A stretch of 64,000 nt of DNA, taken from positions 33,229,426 to 33,293,425 of the forward strand of contig NC_090321.1 of NCBI RefSeq assembly GCF_040869045.1, in the 5' to 3' direction. This stretch comes from Eurosta solidaginis. Taxonomy: Eukaryota > Arthropoda > Insecta > Diptera > Tephritidae. Position numbers and translations under genes: made by a program. Below are positions 1 to 10,392 of the stretch, one piece after another. A model generated the notes under the pieces. That model had not been told where the DNA came from and did no database searches. It saw only the letters and a program-made list of their open reading frames with translations. Each line of letters begins with the position of its first letter. Positions within the stretch are counted from its first letter, which is position 1.

Positions 1-586
1 TTGTTTTACCACAACATAATAGCACGTGATTCTTTGATACACGTTTTGAATTCTTTTTCACTGGTATTACACTTGTTGTGCCTCTTTGGGATATGTTTTG
101 AAAACACTTATACAACGTATATGAATAATTACGGTAAGGCACAGTTAAAACGAACTTAATAACCCAAATTCAACCAAGAATATTTTTGAAAATGAAACGG
201 AAACGAAAACAAAACAACACCTTTTTGTTTGTGGTGTTGTTCCTCTAATTATTGTTGTTGTTGAAAAAATTGGTATTTTAATTGATGCCCAAATTTTTTC
301 GCTTTTTTGCCTGTTTAAATCAGGTCAGAGTTTGTGGGTATTGGCGAATTAATCGACATCGGAAAACGGTTTCCTTTGCACCGTTCAGCACAGAAAATTT
401 AAATAATGATCCACAAATGGATTCAGTTTGGCAAATGTCTAATAATGTCGTTTTTCTTTGTATTTTGTTTTTGCTTTTGCTGTGTCTCTGTTCAGCGTAG
501 TTTCCCACTTGGTTGTAGCACAATCCAAAGTGATCTCTATTAATTCCTTTTTGTTCTGGAAGTTATCCGTACGAAAGTCAGAACTA
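1..586 (-). other. Candidate 5'-UTR-like tract of a leftward gene
   Basis: Read on the minus strand, this stretch is A-rich, has runs typical of fly leader sequence (AGTGAAAAAG, CAAAACG, CAACAACAACAA), matches no repeat elsewhere in the window, and follows a candidate initiator at 587-592. No long reading frame is present, so any coding part would lie left of the window. The short ORFs on both strands (for example 282-500 +) show no protein signature. The call rests on composition and position only. Confidence 0.3.
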
Positions 587-592
587 GACTGA
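562..592 (-). promoter_or_regulatory. Candidate Inr + MTE core promoter, leftward
   Basis: On the minus strand the fly initiator consensus TCAGTC is at 592-587, with A(+1) at 590. At +18 to +29 (573-562) the sequence CGTACGGATAAC matches the motif ten element consensus CSARCSSAACGS at 8 of 12 positions with exact spacing. No TATA box is expected for this class. A leader-like tract follows. The match is suggestive, not proof. Confidence 0.35.
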
Positions 593-975
593 ATTGTTGG
601 CAAGTTTGTTAAGCACTTTAAATTACGTTGAGAGTACGACGATCTATGTCACGAATTGTGCCAGCTCATATATATATATAGATTCAATGATCGTTGATTC
701 GAGCTATGCCAGACGTATTGCTGTATAGACGTTTGTATATTTGTTTGTTGGTAAAGTATATGCATACGGTTAATGGCACGTTGAGGTTGAGACTTTGCTT
801 GTGTATTTATTTTATGATTATTCTTTTTTTTGATAGCGATTGTTGCTTTAAGTCTTATTTTTTGTTATTTTTGCAACCACTACATATATATGTACCTATA
901 CGAATTGTTTACTAGTTTTGTGTGAATATTTATGGGAGCGATAACAATTGTTTGCTTGTTTGTTAATTTTTATTA
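593..975. other. AT-rich intergenic DNA
   Basis: No gene or repeat family is recognised. A short (TA)n microsatellite is at about 668-680. The 73-codon frame at 694-915 is compositionally biased and has no recognisable domain. Confidence 0.5.
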
Positions 976-1038
976 TACGAGGGTTGCATTTTATATTTGC
1001 GCCTTGACAACACTACATGTGATTAGCTGTAATTAGAT

Positions 1039-1380
1039 GTCCCAGCGGGTAAAGGGGTTAGAATATACCCGCGGTAGGTATGGCTGTCATAAGGGGCGAC
1101 TAAAATACCAGATTCAAGGGGTTGTGTAGGGCAACCTTTTCAGGTTGCCAGCGCAATATACAGCTTCTCCTCATGGAACTTGGGGGGTGGAGAGGGAAGG
1201 ATGGCCTGAAGGTTTAATGTGGCCATACAAATCGTTGCCGAGATGGTCGGGCTAGTACCTTAATGGTGCTGTGTTACCGGAGCGTTCCGGATCTGTATCC
1301 GGCAAAGGACCATAATCACATCGATAACACTCCCCAAAGCCTTCCGGGAATAACCTTATCGCTACAACAACAACAACGAC
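1039..1380 (+). repeat. SINE family A, copy 1 (CAA tail)
   Basis: This is a member of a family found at least seven times here. It starts CAGCGGGT, has a GC-rich body with the palindromic motif CCGGATCTGTATCCGG, and ends in CGCTACAACAACAACAAC. It is flanked by AGCTGTAATTAGAT (1025-1038) and AGCTGTAATCAGAT (1381-1394), a 14-bp target-site duplication with one mismatch, which indicates target-primed retroposition. No coding capacity. Pol III A and B boxes were not convincingly identified, so SINE status rests on size, tail and duplication. Confidence 0.75.
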
Positions 1381-1411
1381 AGCTGTAATCAGATACTTGT
1401 ATCGTATAGTT

Positions 1412-2340
1412 TGGAATTTTTTTGGCATTACTCTTTAACCTGTTCATTAACGACTTACCAAAGGTTATATTACATTCTAGAGTTTTTATGTATGCAGATG
1501 ATGTAAAAATTTGTTACACATATCTGCCTTCGAACTTGTTCTGTTTTAATCAGCTTCAGGCCGATCTTGACTCATTTCAAAGCTGGTGTACTGCAAAATT
1601 ACTTTTTTTGAATTACTCTAAATGTAAGCAAATGACTTTTCACCGTGTGAAGCCGGTCCTATCATCTTATACACTTAACGGCGACCCCTTGGAGCGGATA
1701 TCTATTGTAACTGATCTAGGAGTTATTTTTGATCCGAAATTAAGTTTTACCACACATATTTCAACCGCTATAAACAAAGCAACTGGTGTATTAGGTTTTA
1801 TCAAACGTTGGGCTAAAGAGTTTGATGACCCTTATTTCACAAAGATCCTTTATACCTCGCTGGTACGTCCTATTCTCGAGTACGGTTCAAGTGTCTGGTC
1901 TCCGATCTATCAAATCCATGTTGATCGGATTGAGTCGATCCAGAGACGGTTTTTAATTTTTGCATTACGAGGTCTCAACTGGGAATCAAGTACTCATCTT
2001 CCACCATACAGGAATATACTTCTTCTAATTAATTTGCCATCTCTAGAGAATCGTAGAGTATTACTTGGCGTTATGTTCATTCACAAGCTCATCATTGGTG
2101 TGATTGACTCCCCTGACCTAATCAGTCAACTAAATTTTGCGGTTCCTGCTAGGGCGTCCAGACATTTTGTGCCTTTTCATTTACCTCTATGCCGGCAAAA
2201 TTTTGCTAGAAACAGTCCCCTGCGCCATTGGTGCTCGCGGTACAATGATTTGTATAACTGCATTGGCTTTGAATGTTCGTTTGCTGCTTTACATACTGCT
2301 ATACTCTTATGTTTAGCCTGATATTTTAATTTTATTTTTT
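1412..2340 (+). pseudogene. LINE reverse transcriptase, 3' fragment
   Basis: An open frame runs at 1422-2321 (299 codons). It begins inside the RT palm with LLFNLFINDLP, carries the catalytic YADD box at residues 24-27, and continues through the thumb (motifs LGVIFDPKLSF, ILYTSLVRPILEYGSSVWSP) to a natural stop. This is jockey-like non-LTR retrotransposon organisation without an RNase H domain. The endonuclease and most of the RT are absent, so the first Met is not a true start. It sits inside the mariner, replacing its 5' coding part. No clear poly-A tail or target duplication was seen. Confidence 0.85.
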
Positions 2341-2346
2341 CTTATA

Positions 2347-2962
2347 CAATGCGATGTCAATGCACGTCTATGACAGCGTAACAGGTGACGAATCTTGGAC
2401 ATATGCATATGAGCCGGAAACACAGCAGCAATCGACTGTATGGGTGTTCCAAGGCGAGCCTAATCCAACAAAAGTTGTTCGCGCAAGAAGCACCTCAAAG
2501 CAAATGGTCGCCTGTTTTTTTTTTTCCGAAAATCTGGTCATGTCGCAACTGTTCCACTAGATAAACTTAAAACGGTTAATTCTGAGTGGTATACAACCAT
2601 TTGTTTGCCAGAAGTTGTTGTAGGATTAAATAAAACCAACCGCCGAAGAAAAATCATTCTTCGCAATGCGAGCTCTCACGGACCGATTCACACAAGAGTT
2701 TTTGAGGACTCAAAAGGTCGAATTGATGGGTCATCCGCCTTACATCCCTGATTTGGCACCTAATGATTTCTTTTTATTCCCGAACATCAAAAATAAAATG
2801 CAGGGTCAACGATTTTCAACGCCTGAAGGAGCTGTAGAAGCCTTCAAACAGCTCGTTTTAGAGGTGGCCTCTTCTGATTGGCAAAAGTGCTTTGAAAATT
2901 GGTTCGAGCGAATGCAGAAGTGTTTTGACTTGGATGGAGAATATTTTGAAAAGCAATAAAAT
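2347..2962 (+). pseudogene. mariner transposase (D,D34D) C-terminal remnant
   Basis: Two open pieces belong to one transposase. 2354-2560 has the first catalytic Asp in VTGDESW. A frameshift in a T run near 2514-2524 moves the frame. 2666-2959 contains the third catalytic block PDLAPNDFFLFP and the family C-terminus WFERMQKCFDLDGEYFEKQ, then stops. Between them the second catalytic Asp block (family HHDN before ASSH) has lost its His-His-Asp by a small deletion near 2663. With the N-terminal DNA-binding half missing as well, the protein cannot be active. Confidence 0.9.
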
Positions 2963-3027
2963 TATTTTCCTTAATATTTGACTGTATTTTCATTATTAAG
3001 CGCATAATATAAAAGGCAAACCTCGTA

Positions 3028-4165
3028 GTTGTTGTTGTTTTATAGTTTCTACACGTATGAGGTACTTAATGTTTAAATATTTGCCTTTGAAGGCCGTTGT
3101 TCTTCTCTGACGTCTCCCCAACACTCAATTTATGGATTTATTTTATTATACTACGATTTGGTGGTTAATTTTTGTAACGTTGATTTACGTTAGTCACTTT
3201 TACAATATCGAAAATGCTAGAGCACAAAACTCATACATATGTATGTATATATGTATATACATAGGTATACGATGGATTAACTATGCTTTGTTTTTTAGTG
3301 TGTAAATTCTTATTGCGTCGTAAACAGCTGACTGATTCTCTTGCTAAACTGATAAAGATGGACTGTTGTTGATAGAACCAACGTCACTTCTATAGAAATC
3401 ACACACAATACAGACAGCAACAAATAATATAAAAATTACTTGTTTCTTTTGCTTGTTGAGTGCTCCAAATATATGGCGCTCTTAGTCTGCAGCACTTGCT
3501 ACAACAACGTATACAATATCGTATCAACTGATAAGAGTAAATATTTTTTAATTTTTTTGATTGATTTATGACGCTTTGGAATTTTTTCTTTATTGCTTTT
3601 TATATTAAACTTGTTTTTTAAATAGTTTTTTTTTTTAATATTTTTTATTGTTTTTATGTTTCTAAGCTGTTTGTTTGGTTTTATTTAATTACTTATTTCA
3701 GTGTTTGTTTTGTGTTTTGATGCGCGTTCTTTAGTTCTTTTTAACATTTTTTCTCAATTGTTAATTTTTCAAATTTTGAGAAATACGTACTACTTTATTT
3801 TGAAAATTTTCTCTTCAGTTCTTATTAATTGGACCAACTTTTATAAATTCAAATAAACTATAATATTATATATTTTGCACTTTTTACACATTTATACCTC
3901 AAACTGTATAGTTCTCCTTCCCAATGTTCCTGTCGCGCACTGAAAAGAGTAGAAAAGAAGCAAATTAATGGAAGCGAAATGTCAATTATTAAAAATAAAA
4001 AAAAAACATAAAAAACAATTAAGCATGCAGCTATGGAATCATAACATACGATCACGTATCAAAAACTATTTTTACTCAAGCGATACAAATTAGGCTATGC
4101 AACTATTAAAAAAAAAAATAATATATTATTATTATTTTTTTTTTAATAATGTATTATTTATGGAC
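3028..4165. other. AT-rich intergenic DNA, no gene seen
   Basis: T-rich sequence with homopolymer runs and TACATATGTATG microsatellite-like stretches near 3235-3265. The 65-codon minus-strand frame at 3858-4055 is hydrophobic by composition and has no identifiable homology. Nothing else is supported. Confidence 0.5.
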
Positions 4166-4520
4166 ACCCCCGGCGGGTTAGGCGGTTAGAATATACCCGC
4201 TTTAGGTATGCCTCTCGTAAGAGGCGACGAAAATACCAAATAGATTCAAGGGGTTGTGTAGCGCAACCCTTTCAGGTTGCCAGCGCAATACATAGCTTCT
4301 CCAAACCCAATTGTCAACCTCACCTATCCGTGGTGCATCCTGTTACATTAACAACCGAGGGTCTGGCGACTCCGACCTCCTCATGGATCTAGGGGGTGGG
4401 AGGTCGCATGTGTTCATAACAACGTACCGGAACGTACCGGATCTGCATCCGGCCTAGGACCATCAACAGCGATAACACTCCCCAAGACCTTCGGGGAGTA
4501 CCCTGCGCTACAACAAAAAC
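4166..4520 (+). repeat. SINE family A, copy 2
   Basis: Near full-length copy: CGGCGGGTTAGGCGGTTAG start, CCGGATCTGCATCCGG motif and a short GCTACAACAAAAAC tail. The flanking words TATTATTTATGGA (before) and TATATTATGGA (after) may be a degenerate target duplication. The 60-codon frame on the opposite strand (4389-4571) is a shadow of the repeat. Confidence 0.7.
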
Positions 4521-4530
4521 ATATATTATG

Positions 4531-5303
4531 GATCTAGTGAGTACGCGTTGTCCCTTGTTCACATATTTCATTAATCTGATTCACCATTTCGGAGTTATTG
4601 TGTGGCGCAACTAACAGCTGATCGCTCAAAACTAGCTCACACACATGCATTACTAACTCCATATTACGTAAATCTAAAAATAAAAATCAAGTTAAATTTT
4701 TAAACAGATGGAATAAATAGCATTGAGGATACCTTATTTGCAATAATTAAGAGAATATGTTTGCTTATCTTCAAGTATTTAGTTGTTTTTCTACATTTAT
4801 CTGTAATATTGATACAAAGATTGAAAGTATATTGATGCAATGCAACTCTGCTCCATTCTTCATTCCACTATATTCGACTGCGTTCTTTTTAGAGTTGTGC
4901 TTTTTCGTTCATTTCAGAGATTCGGTTCCTTCGTTCTTTTTCTGATGAACGAACAACCCTACAAGAACACTGACTATCATATGACTATCATCTGATTGTC
5001 AGCAATGTCAACCTAACGATCAGCGCCTCATACAAACTTTCTATCACAAACTTAAGGGGACTTGCGCAAATGTGATGTAAACAACTGTGTACGTGTGAGC
5101 TTTTGTCTCCTTCTTATACACCAACATGGCCTACTGATTAAGTATATAGCCGTACTGCTCACTCTCATTCCTTTTCCTGGATCAGTGCTGACACTCTAAC
5201 TATCAAAAAGTGTCATAAATGATAGTTTACTGTAGATATCAGGTTTAATTGTTATACTATCATAAATGACCATTGTTATATTCCGCCAAAAATGAAACAA
5301 TGC
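4531..5303. other. Unannotated intergenic DNA
   Basis: No repeat family or gene is recognised. Near 4970-5010 the words GACTATCAT and TGATTGTCAG recur in short order. The frame at 4757-4945 (62 codons) looks like chance. Confidence 0.45.
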
Positions 5304-7758
5304 TTTTTATACTCAGTTGAGCAGAGCTCACAGAGTATATTAAGTTTGATTGGATCGAAAAAAAATTTGATTGAGCCATGTCCGTCCGTCCGTCCGTCCG
5401 TCCGTCCGTTAACACGATAACTTGAGTAAATTTTGAGGTATCTTGATGAAATTTGGCATGTAGGTTCCTGAGCGCTCATCTCAGATCGCTATTTAAAATG
5501 AACGATATCGGACTATAACCACGCCCACTTTTTCGATATCGAAAATTTCGAAAAACCGAAAAAGTGCGATAATTCATTACAAAAGACAGATAAAGCGACG
5601 AAACTTGGTAGATGGGTTGAGGTTATGACGCAGAATAGAAAATTAGTAAGATTTTGGACAATGGGCGTGGCACCGCCCACTTTAACAAGAAGGTAATTTA
5701 AAAGTTTTGCAAGCTGTAATTTGGCAGTCGTTGAAGATATCATCATGACATTTGGCAGGAACATTACTACTATTATTATATATGTGCTAAATAAAAATTA
5801 GCCAAATCGGATGAAGAACACGCCCACTTTTTAAAAAAAATTTTTTTAATTCAAATTTTAACAAAAAATTTAATATCTTTACTGTATATAAGTAAATTAA
5901 GTCAAAATTCAACTCCAGTAATGATATGATGCAACAAAATACAAGAATAAAAGAAAATTTCAAAATGGGAGTGGCTCCGCCCATTTTCATTTAGTTTGTC
6001 TAGAATACTTTTATTGCCATAAGTCGAACAAAAATTTACCAATCCTTCTCAAATTTGGTATGAGCATAGATTCTATGACGATAACTGTTCTCTGTGAAAA
6101 TGGGCGAAATCGGTGGAAGCCACGCCCATTTTTTATACACAGTCCACCCTCTGTCCTTCCGCTCGACCGTTAACACAATAACTTGAGCAAAATCCGATAT
6201 ATCTTTACTAAACTTAGCCCACGTACTTATCTGAACTCACTTTATCTTGGTATAAAAAATGGCCGAAATCCGACCATAACCGCGCCCACTTTATCGATAT
6301 CGAAAATTACGAAAAATGAAAAAAATGCCATAATTCTATACCAAATACGAAAAAAGGGATGAAACATGGTAACTGGATTGGTTTATTGACGCAAAATATA
6401 ACTTTGGAAAAAACTTTGTAAAATGGGTGTGACACCTACCATATTAAGTAGAAGAAAATGAAAAAGTTCTACAAGGCGAAATCAACAGCCCTTGGACCCT
6501 TGGCAGGAATACTGTTAGTGGTATTGCATATATAAATAAATTAACAGTACCCGACAGATGTATTTCTGGATCACCTGGTCAAAATTTGGTCGATATCGCG
6601 AGAACGCCTTCACATATACATCTAAGGGCCACTCGCTTTTAAAACCCTCATTAATACCTTTAATTTGATATCCATATCGTACAAACACATACTAGAGTCA
6701 CCCCTGTCCCACCCTAATGGCGATATCTCGAAAAGGCGTCCACCTATAGACCTAATGCCCACTCCCTCTTAAAATGCTCAGTAACACCTTTCGTTTGATA
6801 CCCATATCGTACAAACATTCTAGAGTCACCCCTGGCCCACCCTAATGGCGATATCTCGAAAAGGCGTCCACCTATAGACCTAATGTCCACTCCCTCTTAA
6901 AATGCTCAGTAACACCTTTCGTTTGATACCCATATCGTACAAACATTCTAGAGTCACCCCTGGCCCACCCTAATGGCGATATCTCGAAAAGGCGTCCGTC
7001 CACCTATAGACCTAATGCCCACTCCCTCTTAAAATGCTCAGTAACACCTTTCGTTTGATACCCATATCGTACAAACATTCTAGAGTCACACCTGGCCCAC
7101 CCTAATGGCGATATCTCGAAAAGGCGTCCACCTATAGACCTAATTCCGACTCCCTCTTAAAATACTCAGTAATACCTTTCGTTTGATACCCATATCGTAC
7201 AAACATTCTAGAGTCACCCTTGGTCCACCTTTATGGCGATATCTCGAAAAGGCGTCCACCTATAGAACTAAGGATTACTCCCTTTTAAAATACTCATTAC
7301 CACCTTTCATTTGATACCCATATCGTACAAACACATTCTAGAGTCACCCTGGCCCACCCTAATGGCGATATCTCGAAAAGGCGTCCCCCTATACACCTAA
7401 TGCCCACTCCCTCTTAAAATGCTCAGTAACACCTTTCGTTTGATACCCATATCGTACAAACATTCTAGTCACCCTTGGTCCACCTTTATGGCGATATCTC
7501 GAAAAGGCGTCCACCTATAGAACTAACCACCTTTAATTTGATACCCATAACGTACAAACATATCCCTAAATGGCGTCCATACATAGAACTATGGCCTACT
7601 CTCTCTTAAAATACTCTTTAATACCTTTCATTTGATACACATGTCATACAACCACATTCCAGGGTTACCCCAGGTTCATTTTCCTTATTTTGTCTCCATA
7701 GCTCTCAACTGAGTATGTAATGTTCGGTTACACCCGAACTTAGCCTTCCTTACTTGTT
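5304..7758 (+). mobile_element. mini-me-like repeat element, copy 1
   Basis: It begins TTTTTATACTCAGTTGAG and ends CCTTCCTTACTTGTT, with the subterminal inverted repeat ATACTCAGTTGAG near the left end matched by CTCAACTGAGTAT near the right end. Order inside: a left-end hairpin with GAGCTC, the GCCATG core plus a (GTCC)n microsatellite (about 5376-5408), several 'GGGCGTGG...GATATCGAAAA' blocks, and then a 128-bp minisatellite. A right-end hairpin GTTCGG/CCGAAC precedes the terminus. TGCTTTTTAT occurs at both borders (5301 and 7758). No protein is encoded; the short minus-strand ORFs recur in all copies and are by-products. Confidence 0.8.
6620..7670 (+). repeat. 128-bp minisatellite inside mini-me-like copy 1
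   Basis: About eight tandem units, each including TTTGATACCCATATCGTAC, TCTAGAGTCACCCCTGG and GGCGATATCTCGAAAAGGCG. Successive GATACCCATATC words start at 6797, 6925, 7057 and 7185, spacings of 128, 132 and 128 bp; the 132 comes from a GTCC duplication. The first and last units are more divergent, and one unit near 7500-7560 is shortened. Confidence 0.9.
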
Positions 7759-9180
7759 GCTTTTTATTTACTTTATTTCATTACGTTTTTAATTTTGTAC
7801 GTGATAAAAGCATACGTGTTTCTTATTTGTTTAAAATAAATAGTTTTATAAGAATTCGGGTTCAAAATGTTCAATTTAAATTCAGAAAATAACAAAACAA
7901 CAGAAGAGCGCTTTCCTCATGCGGAAACACATTTAAAAATGAATCACCACTAACCACTATTATTTTTCGCGTATCAATTTGTTGAGGGCGCCCCATACAT
8001 TCCGCCAGCTTTTGGTATTTTTATAATTATAAGCTTTTATTTACTTTCACTTTTGTTGTCTGTAATGGAATCTTGCAAGTTAAATTTGATACACTTCCCG
8101 GTGTCCGATTGAGCTGAAATTTTGCACACATGTATAACTCCGATGACAATGCAATATTACTTTGTTAGAATTCGATAAATTAATCGATAACACAGTTATC
8201 GGTAAAGATTTGTATTTACTTTGGCATAACAGCCTAAGTCCCATACAAACAAGCCGGTACCTATCCGTGGATTGTGATATTTGGACGTGGTGAATCACGT
8301 GTCACGCGTGGTGAATCTCATCGTTTGCGAAAAGCGGAGACACAATCCTCTGTTGTATTTCTGTGTATAACCAACATAGCTGAATTTTTTAGGCTGTTTA
8401 ACCCTGTAATCTTTTCTGTAATTTATTTTGCTTTTGGAAAAATTACCTATTTGAAAAAAGCTGGCTGAAAAATATTGGCATAACAGCTTAAGTTAAATCA
8501 AGAATGGAAAATCTTTGGAAAATTTGAGCAGATGTGGCAATTTCGCGCGTCCGTTGAACGAAATATTGACAATCTGCTGATCATCGCTAAGAAATTAGCG
8601 ACATTCCATCAACTAAGCAGCACTTTAGCAATACTACTGTTATTATTTGGCCGCTCAAACACACAAATATTAATTGTGCATTAAATCTAAAATATACAAA
8701 TACACCATAATAATTTACACGGCCAAAGCCATAACAATTCACACGGGTCATCAATTCTTTCTCTGATTCAAAATCTGAACTACCAGCGCTACCGTCAACA
8801 GCTCAGTGTCATCACTGCCAGTAGCGCCAATAACACCAAACTCGTGCCTGACACACAAAAGTCGTTTCACTCAATAGCGCAAGTAAAATGTACTACGCAC
8901 TCACTACTAAGAAGCGTCAAAAATTCGCTTGGAGTAATTTCGTCAATGAGCTACCATTGAGCTGGCAGGCTCATGACTTCAATACTTATATTTACAATGC
9001 TTTAAACTTTAAATACACCTCTGAAGTTGCTGCGCATAAAATGTGTACTAATAAATTCCAATACGCATTATACGCAGATGTAACTGATATATGTGTTTTT
9101 GTTTCACCCCCTATACTTATATTTAAAGCTTTTATAAGAACAAGCTTCTATTACTTGTTAATAAAACGAACTAAAAAGTA
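7759..9180. other. Intergenic DNA with a short direct repeat
   Basis: No recognisable gene. TTGGCATAACAGCCTAAGTC at 8221-8240 recurs with two changes at 8475-8494, bracketing about 234 bp. CGTGGTGAATC occurs twice near 8285-8315. The frame at 8888-9181 (97 codons) and others nearby have no motif. A piece near 9129-9144 matches the inner end of the adjacent palindrome in inverted orientation. Confidence 0.45.
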
Positions 9181-9794
9181 AAAAATAAAATTAAAGAAAA
9201 AAAAACTTTTTTAAAATAAGCTTTTATTATTTTTGTTAATAAAATTAACTAAAAAGTAAACAATAAATTGACTCTAAAGAAATATAACACTTTATAAGTT
9301 CATTGTAAGCTTAAACGATAATTAGGCTTTTTCGTCTGCGACAAAAAAATTCTATATTGTACATAATTATATATTTTTAACATTAAAACTTTACACCTAA
9401 ATTATTAAATCTTACAGTTTATATCACAGTCCTAATTGTTCTTATAAAAGCGTGTTACATTGCGATAGCAAGAAAAGGAGATCCTAAATGTTCTTAATTA
9501 TACCATCAAAATTTAACACGTTTTTTATTAGAACAATTAGGACTGTGATATAAACTGTAAGATTTAATAATTTAGGTGTAAAGTTTTAATGTTAAAAATA
9601 TATAATTATGTACAATATAGAATTTTTTTGTCGCAGACGAAAAAGCCTAATTATCGTTTAAGCTTACAATGAACTTATAAAGTGTTATATTTCTTTAGAG
9701 TCAATTTATTGTTTACTTTTTAGTTAATTTTATTAACCAAAATAATAAAAGCTTATTTTTAAAAAAGTTTTTTTTTTCTTTAATTTTATTTTTA
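9181..9794. repeat. Near-perfect long inverted repeat (hairpin locus)
   Basis: Arm 1 (9181-9457) is the reverse complement of arm 2 (9514-9794) with only a few single-base differences or indels over about 280 bp; the spacer is about 56 bp. Outer arm ends read AAAAATAAAATTAAAG and CTTTAATTTTATTTTTA. Inner ends read CGTGTTA and TAACACG. A transcript would fold into a long double-stranded hairpin. No transposase, and no clear target duplication. It could be a recent foldback/MITE insertion or a hairpin-RNA source. Confidence 0.9.
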
Positions 9795-10392
9795 ATATTA
9801 TTTTCGATTTGTTTTTCTTTTAGCATGGAGCTTTGAAATGCTCTCTTTTTCATTTTTTAAACTTATTTTTATATGGTTTTCGTCGGTTGAAAATGGCGGA
9901 ATTTAAAAAATAACAAAACAACCGTGATAATCATTTGATTGTCATATGACAGTCAGTAGTGACAACATGATTAAATCGGATAATCTGTTCTCGCATACAT
10001 AAAATTCCGTTGAGAATTATCTATCTGTCTCACATGCATTATGGTATCTGCTGTATGTTCTTTTGTTCTGTACCAGGTGTCCGAAGCCTTCCCAGTTTCA
10101 GTCCTTTTTCATGATTATAGCCTGTCGTTGGGAACATGCGGACATGCGTGAGCGAACAAAGGAACATACATAAATTTGAGTATCAATGTTTACGTCATCG
10201 CAGGATCAGCATTGTCAATTACAAGTGTGATTGCATTAGTAAAACTATCAGCGTTTCTTGTAGGGAAGTTGTTATTTTTGTTCATCTGTTCCTTTTTTTT
10301 CAAGCAAATTTGTTCACTGCTGCTGACACCCACGAAAAAAGTCAACAAGTATAGAGGGGTCTGTGTATGCAGCAATGCTTTGTGTAGGTATA
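9795..10392. other. Intergenic DNA, nothing recognised
   Basis: AT-rich DNA with overlapping short frames on both strands at 10136-10495 that partly run into the next repeat. No domain, splice or RNA signature is seen. Confidence 0.45.

Larger units (their letters stand above)
976..3027 (+). mobile_element. Decayed mariner transposon hosting other insertions
   Basis: The ends are imperfect inverted repeats: TACGAGGGTTGCATTTTATA at 976 and the reverse complement of TACGAGGTTTGCCTTTTATA ending at 3027, each with the TA expected of mariner insertion. Transposase remnants are at 2354-2959. The 5' part of the transposase gene (roughly the first 150 codons) is missing; in its place are a SINE (1039-1380) and a LINE RT fragment (about 1412-2340). 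The length exceeds the usual 1.3 kb only because of these insertions. It is non-autonomous. Confidence 0.85.

Noticed and set aside
5513..5764. A minus-strand ORF of about 76-83 codons (STTAKLQLAKLLNYLL...) that reappears at 10668, 31318 and 36269
   Set aside because: It recurs because the mini-me-like repeat recurs; changes between copies are as common at first and second codon positions as expected for non-coding repeats, and there is no domain.
5304..7758. Helitron identity for the mini-me-like family
   Set aside because: Although a hairpin lies near the right end, the terminus is CTTGTT rather than CTRR, and insertion between A and T is not consistent among copies.
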